43,380 nt of DNA from an uncultured Clostridia bacterium (lineage in GTDB: Bacteria > Bacillota > Clostridia > Christensenellales > Borkfalkiaceae), in NCBI GenBank assembly GCA_959605945.1, contig CAUHGY010000007.1, positions 1 to 43,380 of the forward strand. The letters run 5' to 3'. The notes beneath the pieces were generated by a model. The model worked only from the letters and a program-made list of their open reading frames with translations, ran no database searches and was not told where the DNA came from. The position numbers and the translations under genes were made by a program. Below, piece by piece: positions 7,632 to 14,659 of the stretch (position 1 is the first letter of the stretch; every line of letters begins with the position of its first letter).

Positions 7632-8240
7632 TTATTTTATATACCAGAGATGGCTGTCTTCTTCGGCATATTCGACTTCCGCATCGGAAAGCGCGGTTTT
7701 ACAGTCCGGACACCAGTTTATAATTCTGTCTCCCCTGTAAATAAGCCCTTTTTCGTAAAGATTTACGAAAACTTCTTTCACCGCTCTCGAACATTTTTCA
7801 TCCATTGTAAAAGCAAGCCTTGACCAGTCGCAGGACGAGCCGAGCGTTTTAAGCTGTTCTATTATTCTGCCGCCATATTTTTCCTTCCATTTCCATGCAC
7901 GTTCCAAAAAGCCTTCTCGGCCGACATCTTTTTTTGTAAGGCCTTCAGCCGCCATCTGCTCTACGATTTTTACTTCGGTGGCAATTGACGCATGGTCCGT
8001 TCCCGGAAGCCACAAGGCGCTGTACCCCTGCATTCTCTTGAAACGAATGAGCGTATCCTGTAAAGTCTCGTCAAGCGCATGTCCCATATGAAGTTGCCCC
8101 GTAATATTCGGCGGCGGAATAACGATAGTGAAAGGCAGTTTATTTCTGTCAACTTTGGCTTTAAAATATCCGTTACTCTCCCACTCTTCGTAAATTTCCT
8201 TCTCAAACTCGGCGGGGGTATAGGTTTTTGCCATATCCAT
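7632..8240 (-). CDS. valS: Valine-tRNA ligase, N-terminal part (HIGH half of catalytic core)
   Basis: 202 codons from ATG 8240 (AAGGAG nine nt upstream) to TAA at 7634-7632. It holds the first half of the class I Rossmann fold: TIVIPPPNITGQLHMGHAL carries the HIGH signature as HMGH, then LWLPGTDHASIATEVKIVEQ and RIINWCPDC. The frame ends after LWYIK, exactly where bacterial ValRS continues with a Tyr-Pro pair into the CP1 editing domain. Alone it would lack KMSKS, editing and tRNA binding. It is transcribed from a consensus promoter with a leader of about 25 nt, too short for the T-box leader common upstream of Firmicutes valS. Confidence 0.85.
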   Translation of the reverse strand: MDMAKTYTPAEFEKEIYEEWESNGYFKAKVDRNKLPFTIVIPPPNITGQLHMGHALDETLQDTLIRFKRMQGYSALWLPGTDHASIATEVKIVEQMAAEGLTKKDVGREGFLERAWKWKEKYGGRIIEQLKTLGSSCDWSRLAFTMDEKCSRAVKEVFVNLYEKGLIYRGDRIINWCPDCKTALSDAEVEYAEEDSHLWYIK

Positions 8241-8271
8241 AGTAATAATCTCCTTGCGTCGTACGGAATTT

Positions 8272-8300
8272 ATTATACTTTATTACGCGTTTATTGTCAA
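8272..8300 (-). promoter_or_regulatory. Promoter of valS
   Basis: Minus strand: TTGACA (8300-8295), 17-nt spacer, TATAAT (8277-8272). Perfect consensus. The -35 occupies the same base pairs as the -35 of the divergent ABC operon promoter. Confidence 0.85.
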
Positions 8301-8323
8301 ACGTTATTTACTTTTCATATTAT
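8294..8323 (+). promoter_or_regulatory. Promoter of the ABC importer operon
   Basis: Plus strand: TTGTCA (8294-8299), 18-nt spacer, TATTAT (8318-8323); TATAAT also occurs at 8321-8326 with longer spacing. It faces away from the valS promoter and shares its -35 base pairs. Confidence 0.6.
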
Positions 8324-8356
8324 AATTTATATAACAACAAAGCACGGAGACTGTGT

Positions 8357-9346
8357 ATGAAAAAATTTTTAGCAACAATAATGACATTTATTCTTCTCGT
8401 TATCCCCTTTTCCGCATGCGGAAACGACGATAACCTGAAAACAATTGAACTAAACGAAGTAACCCATTCGGTTTTTTATGCGCCGCTATATCTGGCAATC
8501 GAGAACGGTTACTTCGAAGAACAAGGGCTTAAAGTAAACCTTACGAACGGAGGCGGTGCAGATAAATCTATGACTGCCGTACTTTCGGGGACGGCGCACA
8601 TCGGCCTGATGGGACCGGAAACGGTAATTTACGTTTACAACCAGCAAAAAGCCGATTACCCGAAAGTTTTCGGACAGCTGACGCAGAAAGACGGTTCATT
8701 TTTAGTTTCGAGAGAAAGCGAGCCCGATTTCGAATGGTCGGATCTGGAAGGCAAAGAAGTTCTTGCCGGAAGAAAAGGCGGCGTTCCGGCGATGACCTTC
8801 GAATATATTCTGTACGAACTCGGTCTGAAAGAAGGCACCGACGTTACTCTTAACTACGATGTACAGTTCAACCTGATGACAAGTGCATTTTTAGAAGGAA
8901 CAGCCGATTACTGCACCGTTTTCGAACCTACTGCGTCGGAGTATCAAGCCGCAGGTAAATGGCACATAGTCGCAAGCGTAGGAGAACAGGGCGGCGAAAT
9001 TCCGTATACTTCCTTCATTGCACTCGGAAGCTATATAGAAAATAATCAGGATACCTTAAAGTCTTTTCTCGAAGCTATCAAAAAAGCATATGATTACATC
9101 GAAACCCATACCACAAAGGAAGTTGCCGAATGTATAGTCAAGCAATTCCCGTCCACGACGATTGAGTCTATAAGCGTTTCGCTTGACAGCTATAAAAAGA
9201 TAGATGCGTGGACAGATAACCTGCAAGGTACGTCGGAAAGTTTTTCAAGGCTTCAGGACATTATGGAACGGGCCGGCGAACTTACCGCAAGAGTTCCTTT
9301 CGATAAAATAGTGGATAACAGCCTCGCCAAAAGCGTATTCGGCTGA
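8357..9346 (+). CDS. ABC transporter substrate-binding lipoprotein, NMT1/THI5-SsuA type
   Basis: 329 residues from ATG 8357, which has GGAG seven nt upstream; a longer frame from 8294 starts inside the promoter and is rejected. MKKFLATIMTFILLVIPFSAC is a lipoprotein signal peptide with the lipobox Cys near residue 21. The mature part is an NMT1-like periplasmic-binding fold: FYAPLYLAIENGYFEEQGL, then AVLSGTAHIGLMGPE, then LEGKEVLAGRKGG and FEPTASEYQ. Such proteins deliver nitrate, sulfonates, or thiamine pyrimidines to an ABC importer. The ligand cannot be told here. The leader is too short for a TPP riboswitch, so thiamine control is not indicated. It is the first gene of a three-gene importer operon. 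Confidence 0.9.
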   Translation: MKKFLATIMTFILLVIPFSACGNDDNLKTIELNEVTHSVFYAPLYLAIENGYFEEQGLKVNLTNGGGADKSMTAVLSGTAHIGLMGPETVIYVYNQQKADYPKVFGQLTQKDGSFLVSRESEPDFEWSDLEGKEVLAGRKGGVPAMTFEYILYELGLKEGTDVTLNYDVQFNLMTSAFLEGTADYCTVFEPTASEYQAAGKWHIVASVGEQGGEIPYTSFIALGSYIENNQDTLKSFLEAIKKAYDYIETHTTKEVAECIVKQFPSTTIESISVSLDSYKKIDAWTDNLQGTSESFSRLQDIMERAGELTARVPFDKIVDNSLAKSVFG

Positions 9347-9375
9347 TACAATTTTAACTTACGGCGGATAAAACG

Positions 9376-10131
9376 ATGAAAAAACTTTTGGAATTAAAAA
9401 ACGTTTCATTGACCTACCAAACGCTTACGGACGAAATTACCGCTATAGAAAATTTGAGTTTTGACTGCAATGAAGGAGAATTCATATCTATCATAGGACC
9501 GTCAGGCTGCGGCAAAACCACCATTCTTTCCATGATAGCAGGGCTTTTGTGTCCGAGTTCCGGAAGCATAACCTTCGAAGGCGAAAAAATCAGCGGTCAT
9601 AAAAACGAATATCTCGGATACATGCTGCAAAAAGACCACCTTTTCCCGTGGAGAACAATCGAAAAAAACGTATTCTTACCTTTGGAAATCAAAGGCAAGA
9701 ATACTTCCGAAAACAAAAAATACGCACTGGAACTGCTTGAAAAATACGGGTTGAAAGATTTCACAAAAAATTACCCCGATCAGCTTTCCGGCGGCATGCG
9801 TCAACGGGCGGCTCTGATCAGAACACTTGTTTCAAAACCAAAATTACTATTGCTTGACGAACCGTTTTCCGCTCTCGATTATCAGACACGGCTTTCGGTC
9901 TGCGATGATGTTTACAAAATTATCAAAGCCGAAAATAAAACAACAATATTGGTCACACACGACATATCCGAAGCCATATCTATGTCTGACACAATTATAG
10001 TACTAACCGCAAGGCCTGCAAAGGTGAAATCCATTCATAAGCCTATGATAAAAGGAGACTCTCCTTTACGCAAAAGAGAAAGCCCCGGCTTCGGATTGTG
10101 GTTTGAAAAAATTTGGAGGGAACTGAACTGA
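9376..10131 (+). CDS. ABC transporter ATP-binding protein (SsuB/TauB-like)
   Basis: 251 residues with all ABC ATPase motifs in order: Walker A GPSGCGKTT (about 44-52), Q-loop LQKDHLFPW, signature LSGGMRQRAAL, Walker B LLLLDEPFSALD, and H-loop LVTHDISEA. The LFPW after the Q-loop and the overall length fit the nitrate/sulfonate/taurine/pyrimidine importer group. It powers the importer formed with the lipoprotein before it and the permease after it. Its stop overlaps the permease start (TGATG), indicating coupling. The ribosome binding site (GGCGG) is weak. Confidence 0.93.
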   Translation: MKKLLELKNVSLTYQTLTDEITAIENLSFDCNEGEFISIIGPSGCGKTTILSMIAGLLCPSSGSITFEGEKISGHKNEYLGYMLQKDHLFPWRTIEKNVFLPLEIKGKNTSENKKYALELLEKYGLKDFTKNYPDQLSGGMRQRAALIRTLVSKPKLLLLDEPFSALDYQTRLSVCDDVYKIIKAENKTTILVTHDISEAISMSDTIIVLTARPAKVKSIHKPMIKGDSPLRKRESPGFGLWFEKIWRELN

Positions 10132-10940
10132 TGAAGAACAAAAATAACTTTTCCCCCCGCCATTTGCTGTACATCAGAAAAGTAAAAACCGAAACCGCAG
10201 TCGTTTGGATTTTAAGAATTTCCATACTCGTACTCGGACTTGGCCTTTGGGAAGTTCTTGCCCGGCTTAACCTGATAGACACGTTCATTACCAGCTGCCC
10301 TTCACGTATATTTGCTACAATAGGAACACTGATCATAGAGAACAATCTTTTTTATCACATGGGTATCACTCTTTATGAGACGGTTCTCGGTTTCCTGATA
10401 GCCGTAGGTTTAGGCTATGCGATAGCACTTCTGCTGTGGTGGTCAGAACGCTGCCGCAGAGTGCTTGAACCGTATATAGTCGTTCTGAACAGCTTGCCCA
10501 AAATTGCTCTCGGTCCCGTGATAATAGTGTGGTGCGGAAGCGGCAGCAAAGCAATAATATTCATGGCTGTGCTTATCGGAATAATTGTTGCCATAATAAC
10601 CATGCTGAACGGATTTCTCGCCACCGACAAAGACAAAATCCTGCTTATGCAATCGATGGGCGCCAATAAGTTCCAGATTCTGACTAAGTTAGTTATTCCG
10701 GGGAGTCTGCCTACTTTCATAAGCATGCTCAAAATAAGTGTCGGCATGGCTTGGATAGGCTCCATTATGGGCGAATATCTCGTTTCGCGTGCGGGACTTG
10801 GTTATCTTATAGTGTACGGCGGGCAGGTTTTCAAACTGGATCTTGTAATGGCGGCTACCGTCGTCCTTTGTATTCTTGCTACACTTATGTACGCATTGGT
10901 GGCACTACTTGAAAAAGCGGTGATAAAATATAAAAAATAA
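10131..10940 (+). CDS. ABC transporter permease (SsuC/ThiX-like)
   Basis: 269 residues from ATG 10131, which has a strong GGAGGG site; the longer frame from 10113 is unlikely. It has about six membrane helices of the BPD_transp_1 fold, the first at about residues 24-44 (TAVVWILRISILVLGLGLWEV). The EAA loop that docks the ATPase is visible as MQSMGANKFQILTKLVIPG. It forms the membrane channel of the NMT1-type importer, probably as a dimer. The operon ends here with a strong terminator. Confidence 0.92.
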   Translation: MKNKNNFSPRHLLYIRKVKTETAVVWILRISILVLGLGLWEVLARLNLIDTFITSCPSRIFATIGTLIIENNLFYHMGITLYETVLGFLIAVGLGYAIALLLWWSERCRRVLEPYIVVLNSLPKIALGPVIIVWCGSGSKAIIFMAVLIGIIVAIITMLNGFLATDKDKILLMQSMGANKFQILTKLVIPGSLPTFISMLKISVGMAWIGSIMGEYLVSRAGLGYLIVYGGQVFKLDLVMAATVVLCILATLMYALVALLEKAVIKYKK

Positions 10941-10991
10941 ATCAATACCGCAGATTAATAGATGCGAATAAATCAGTCTGCATAAACACTT

Positions 10992-11024
10992 AAGTCCCGG
11001 GCTTTAACCGCCCGGGACTTTTTT
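10992..11024 (+). terminator. Rho-independent terminator of the ABC operon
   Basis: Perfect 11-bp stem AAGTCCCGGGC / GCCCGGGACTT (10992-11002 with 11010-11020), 7-nt loop, then TTTTTT on the plus strand. Very strong. Confidence 0.95.
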
Positions 11025-11108
11025 GCATCATACATAAAATTTAGTTATAATAACAACCTTTTATTCAAAAAAATTAATTAATAATAAATTCGGCGCCGTA
11101 TAAAAATT

Positions 11109-12791
11109 TCAGCTGAAAGAAGGCGTCATTTCCTCTTCCGGTTCTGGATGTTTAGATTGCGGTTTGGAAGCATATTCCTGAGCAATATTTAAAAGATGGT
11201 CGCCAATTCTCTCGTAATCGGATAAAAATTCCGAATAAATTATAGTACATTCCATATCTTCGCCCTCGTCGCGCACCCTTTTCATGGCAAGATTTCTGGC
11301 AGTACGAACTGACTTATCGTTTTCTTCTTCATATTCGTAAGTAGCGGCAAGCATCCCTTCGACATCGTCGGCAGCCGGATCGCTCAGCCTGTCAATTGCT
11401 TTAAGACACGAATCCCGCATCTCCGATATTTCCCGCAGCGTTGTCTGAGAGAACGGCGTACCGCGCTCACTTAAAATAGAAGCATAGTCGGCAAAATTTA
11501 TTGCGTGATCGCCTATTCTTTCAATGTTGCCTATGACGCGGAACATTCTGTTTAATTGTAAAGAAGTTGCGTCCGAAAGTTCAACCGTCAGCATTTTGGA
11601 TATTTTCTGAGATATATTATAATTGTATTTATCTATCAGGTCTTCGTCTCTTTCCATAGACAAACGAAGATCGTCTTTCAGTGTAGTGAGCGTTTCAAAA
11701 CCTGCCTGCACATTATTTCTCGCAAGCGCGAACATCTCTCTTATATCGCCCTGAATACTCTCTATGGCAACTGCCGAAGAACCGAGAACATGCTTGGATT
11801 CTACTATCTCTTCAAACCATTTATCTGCAACGGATTTCTTCTTCCCCGCTTTTTGTTCGGGCAGAACAAGCACTGCAAATTTTGCCAGAAGCCCGCCGAA
11901 CGGCAACAGCAATATAGTGGTTACTATATTGAAAATCGTATGCGCGGCAGCTATTTGAGCAGCCGGGACCGTCGGGAACCAATTTGCTATCCATTGAGTA
12001 TACGGCGTCAGAAGGGCAATCAGCGTAAATACGATTGTACCTATAATGTTAAAGGTCAAATGCACTATAGTCGTACGCTTTGCGTTGCGCGAAGCTCCTA
12101 TCGCGGCGAGGACGGCAGTCACGCAAGTGCCTATATTCATTCCGAAAAGCACATATACCGCGTTGCCAAGCGCAATATTGCCCTCATTAGCCAGCATCTG
12201 CAATATTCCGACCGATGCCGAAGAGGACTGTATTATAGCGGTAAATACGGTTCCCGCAAGTATTCCGAGAATGGGGTTGGAAAAATTAGTCATAATATCT
12301 TTGAATGTCTGACTGTCACGGAGCGGCGCCATAGCGTCCCCCATCATGTTCATGCCGATAAACAGCACTCCAAGTCCCGCAATAATGCTGCCGATATTTT
12401 TGAGTGTTTTATTTTTGAAAAATATTATCAATATAATTCCCACAAAAGCGATTAGCGGCGCAATCAGACCGATATCAAGAGCTATAAGCAACCCTGTAAC
12501 GGTTGTGCCGATGTTCGCACCCATAATGACCCATATAGCTTGTTTCAGATTCATCAGCTTTGAATTGACGAACCCCACCACCATTACGGTAGTTGCCGAA
12601 GAAGACTGTATTACCGCCGTGATCGCGGTACCCACGGCAACGCCGAGCAAAGGATTTGTCGTAAGCCTGTCGATAAGTTTTTTCATGCGGTTCCCGGCGA
12701 CGGCTTCAAGATTGGAGCTCATCATATTCATTCCATACAAAAAAAGAGCCAGACCGCCGAGAAGGGCCAAAATCATCTCAAAAGTTTCCAT
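11109..12791 (-). CDS. Na+/phosphate cotransporter family protein with C-terminal PhoU domain
   Basis: 560 residues. The N-terminal half (about 1-315) is the NptA/YjbB-like membrane domain with two inverted repeats, each carrying the QSSSA signature (AVIQSSSATTVMVVGFVNS near residue 60 and AIIQSSSASVGILQ near 185) and paired GxNIGT segments (MGANIGTTVTGL, FGMNIGTCVTAV). The C-terminal half (about 340-545) is a PhoU-like helical bundle with RVIGNIERIGDHAINFADY and YERIGDHLLNIAQEYA. The family imports phosphate with sodium; some members may export it. An AAAGGAC site precedes ATG 12791. The gene stands alone, with a promoter directly upstream. Confidence 0.93.
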   Translation of the reverse strand: METFEMILALLGGLALFLYGMNMMSSNLEAVAGNRMKKLIDRLTTNPLLGVAVGTAITAVIQSSSATTVMVVGFVNSKLMNLKQAIWVIMGANIGTTVTGLLIALDIGLIAPLIAFVGIILIIFFKNKTLKNIGSIIAGLGVLFIGMNMMGDAMAPLRDSQTFKDIMTNFSNPILGILAGTVFTAIIQSSSASVGILQMLANEGNIALGNAVYVLFGMNIGTCVTAVLAAIGASRNAKRTTIVHLTFNIIGTIVFTLIALLTPYTQWIANWFPTVPAAQIAAAHTIFNIVTTILLLPFGGLLAKFAVLVLPEQKAGKKKSVADKWFEEIVESKHVLGSSAVAIESIQGDIREMFALARNNVQAGFETLTTLKDDLRLSMERDEDLIDKYNYNISQKISKMLTVELSDATSLQLNRMFRVIGNIERIGDHAINFADYASILSERGTPFSQTTLREISEMRDSCLKAIDRLSDPAADDVEGMLAATYEYEEENDKSVRTARNLAMKRVRDEGEDMECTIIYSEFLSDYERIGDHLLNIAQEYASKPQSKHPEPEEEMTPSFS

Positions 12792-12845
12792 AATCAGTCC
12801 TTTGTGCGAAATTGCGGCATATACGCCGCTGAATTTTACTTGTAT

Positions 12846-12875
12846 ATTTTATCATAAACCTATAGTTTATGTAAA
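12846..12875 (-). promoter_or_regulatory. Promoter of the Na/Pi cotransporter with inverted repeat in the spacer
   Basis: Minus strand: TTTACA (12875-12870), 18-nt spacer, TAAAAT (12851-12846). The spacer contains a perfect inverted repeat, CATAAAC-CTATA-GTTTATG, a possible operator. Confidence 0.5.
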
Positions 12876-12966
12876 GAAAAATACAGCGAATGTAAAACAC
12901 ACTACAAATTTATGACAATTCGCGCCCGAATTTAATATTGAAATGAGTTGTTGCAATTAAATTTAA

Positions 12967-12995
12967 TTGACAAAAAATCCGCAGGATAATAAAAT
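12967..12995 (+). promoter_or_regulatory. Promoter of the MATE exporter
   Basis: Plus strand: TTGACA (12967-12972), 17-nt spacer, TAAAAT (12990-12995). The predicted leader is about 145 nt and contains a palindrome AATATGTT / AACATATT at 13050-13073. The gene-free stretch 12792-13146 holds this promoter, the divergent Na/Pi promoter and this leader. Confidence 0.7.
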
Positions 12996-13146
12996 ATTCT
13001 GGCACTTTAAAATACAATGGTCCGAGAATAATCCAACATTTTGCGGTAAAATATGTTAATTAATAAACATATTATATATAAAGATTATCATCTTAAAATA
13101 AATAACAACCAAATTTACGGCATTTATACCTAATCCGGAGAAATTC

Positions 13147-14499
13147 ATGGATGAAAAAGCACAAAAATATTACGATAAAATGACTAAAACACCGGTGGCG
13201 AAACTTATTGCAATGCTTTCGGTTCCCACCACTGTTTCGGTTTTAATAACAAGTATCTATAATCTGGTTGATACTTACTTCGTCGGCACTCTCGGAGAAA
13301 GCGCTCAGGGTGCCATAGGTATAGTCTTCACGCTGCAAGGCTTCATCCAGGCATTCGCTTTTATGCTCGGACACGGGTCAGGAACTTTTGTGGCAAAAGA
13401 ACTTGCCGATAAAAACAGCAAACAAGCCACCGTCTATGTATCGACGGCTTTCTTTTTCGGTGCGGCAATCGGCCTTTTGATTACGGCTTTCGGATTGATT
13501 TTTCTTTCTCCTCTGATGCGTTTTCTCGGCAGCACGCCCACTATTCTCCCTTACGCCGAAGATTACGCATTCTGGATAATAATCGCAAGCCCTTTTCTGA
13601 TATGTTCGCTTATTCTCAACAACAATCTTCGATATGAAGGCAAGGCAATGTTTGCCATGATAGGTCTTGCTCTCGGAGCGGTTCTAAACATATTTCTGGA
13701 TTATATTTTCATCAATTTTGCGGGACTGGGAGTTTCCGGCGCAGGTCTTGCTACGGCAATTTCGCAGATAATAAGTTTTGCAGTGTTGCTGACAGCTTAT
13801 TTAAAATGCGCTCAGAGCACAATATCCGCCAAATCCGTTTCGAAAAAATTTAACGACTATATTTCTATAATAAAAACCGGGCTGCCCTCTCTTATAAGAC
13901 AGGGGTTGGTCGCGGTTTCAGGTGGAGTTTTAAACAATACGGTCAAAGTTTACGGCGACAGCGCCATTGCCGCAATGACCGTGACAAATAAATATTCATC
14001 GCTGATTACTTGCATTTGCTTGGGCATCGGTCAGGGGTTCCAGCCCGTGGCATCTTTCAATTATCAGACAAAAGACTATAAAAGAGTTAAAGACGGGCTG
14101 TTCTTCACTATAATTTCCGGTGTGATTCTGGTAGGTCTTTTCTCGTTATCCGGCATAATTTTTTCAAGGCAGATCGTTGCATTATTTCAGGAGAGCGATG
14201 AAGTTATAGACATAGGCTCTAAAGCGATAAAATTCTTCTCGATAGGCCTGCCCTTTTCAGCCGTCAGCATCCCCGTTAATATGCTGTATCAAAGCATAAG
14301 AAAAACGGGAACAGCCGCCGTACTTTCGCTTTTGCGTTCGGGGGCAATATTTATTCCCGTTTTAATTATCCTGTCTTTAACAGCGGGATTAAACGGGGTT
14401 ATGTTTTCGCAACCTCTGGCTGATATTATAACTGCCGCCGTCAATGTGCCGTTTATAATAAATTTTTCAAAAAATCACCGCAATAACGCGCAACACTGA
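13147..14499 (+). CDS. MATE family efflux transporter (MepA-like)
   Basis: 450 residues with twelve predicted membrane helices in two MatE repeats. The first starts VAKLIAMLSVPTTVSVLITSIYNLVDTYFVG (about 17-47), the second near residue 240 with SLIRQGLVAVSGGVLNNTVK. The length, TYFVG...GAIGIVF and GHGSGTFVAKELA fit the multidrug and toxin extrusion family, MepA/NorM branch, which exports cationic drugs against Na+ or H+. A CCGGAG site lies eight nt before ATG 13147. It is a single-gene unit. The substrate is unknown. Confidence 0.93.
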   Translation: MDEKAQKYYDKMTKTPVAKLIAMLSVPTTVSVLITSIYNLVDTYFVGTLGESAQGAIGIVFTLQGFIQAFAFMLGHGSGTFVAKELADKNSKQATVYVSTAFFFGAAIGLLITAFGLIFLSPLMRFLGSTPTILPYAEDYAFWIIIASPFLICSLILNNNLRYEGKAMFAMIGLALGAVLNIFLDYIFINFAGLGVSGAGLATAISQIISFAVLLTAYLKCAQSTISAKSVSKKFNDYISIIKTGLPSLIRQGLVAVSGGVLNNTVKVYGDSAIAAMTVTNKYSSLITCICLGIGQGFQPVASFNYQTKDYKRVKDGLFFTIISGVILVGLFSLSGIIFSRQIVALFQESDEVIDIGSKAIKFFSIGLPFSAVSIPVNMLYQSIRKTGTAAVLSLLRSGAIFIPVLIILSLTAGLNGVMFSQPLADIITAAVNVPFIINFSKNHRNNAQH

Positions 14500-14518
14500 A
14501 GCTTGGCTTCAGTGTTGC
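14490..14518 (+). terminator. Hairpin overlapping the MATE stop codon
   Basis: Perfect 13-bp stem GCAACACTGAAGC / GCTTCAGTGTTGC with a TTG loop, covering the MATE stop codon. No T tract follows on either strand, so it may act as an RNA-stabilising hairpin or a weak bidirectional stop between the MATE gene and the convergent arg operon. Confidence 0.5.
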
Positions 14519-14659
14519 ATAAATCATATCCGATATTGAATACCTTTTCCCTATTTGCGTCGTTTCGTAACGTAACGCTGCAACAAATTGTATTTCTGCA
14601 GCTTTACAGATAACAAACGGCGCAGTTTATGCTGCGAATTTCCGTCCGCGAACGAAGGA

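Noticed and set aside
5613..8240. Genetic code change as explanation for the valS stops
   Set aside because: TGA ends argJ, argB, argD, carB, the ABC ATPase and MATE genes, and TAA ends many others at the expected lengths, so both work as stops here.
8241..8300. T-box leader upstream of valS
   Set aside because: The consensus promoter lies only about 25 nt before the start codon region; there is no room for a T-box.
8320..8357. TPP riboswitch before the NMT1-type importer
   Set aside because: The leader is about 30 nt, too short, with no conserved TPP-riboswitch segments visible.
14500..14659. Gene or RNA between the MATE gene and carB-dapF
   Set aside because: Only small inverted repeats without T tracts; nothing supportable beyond the hairpin at 14490-14518.
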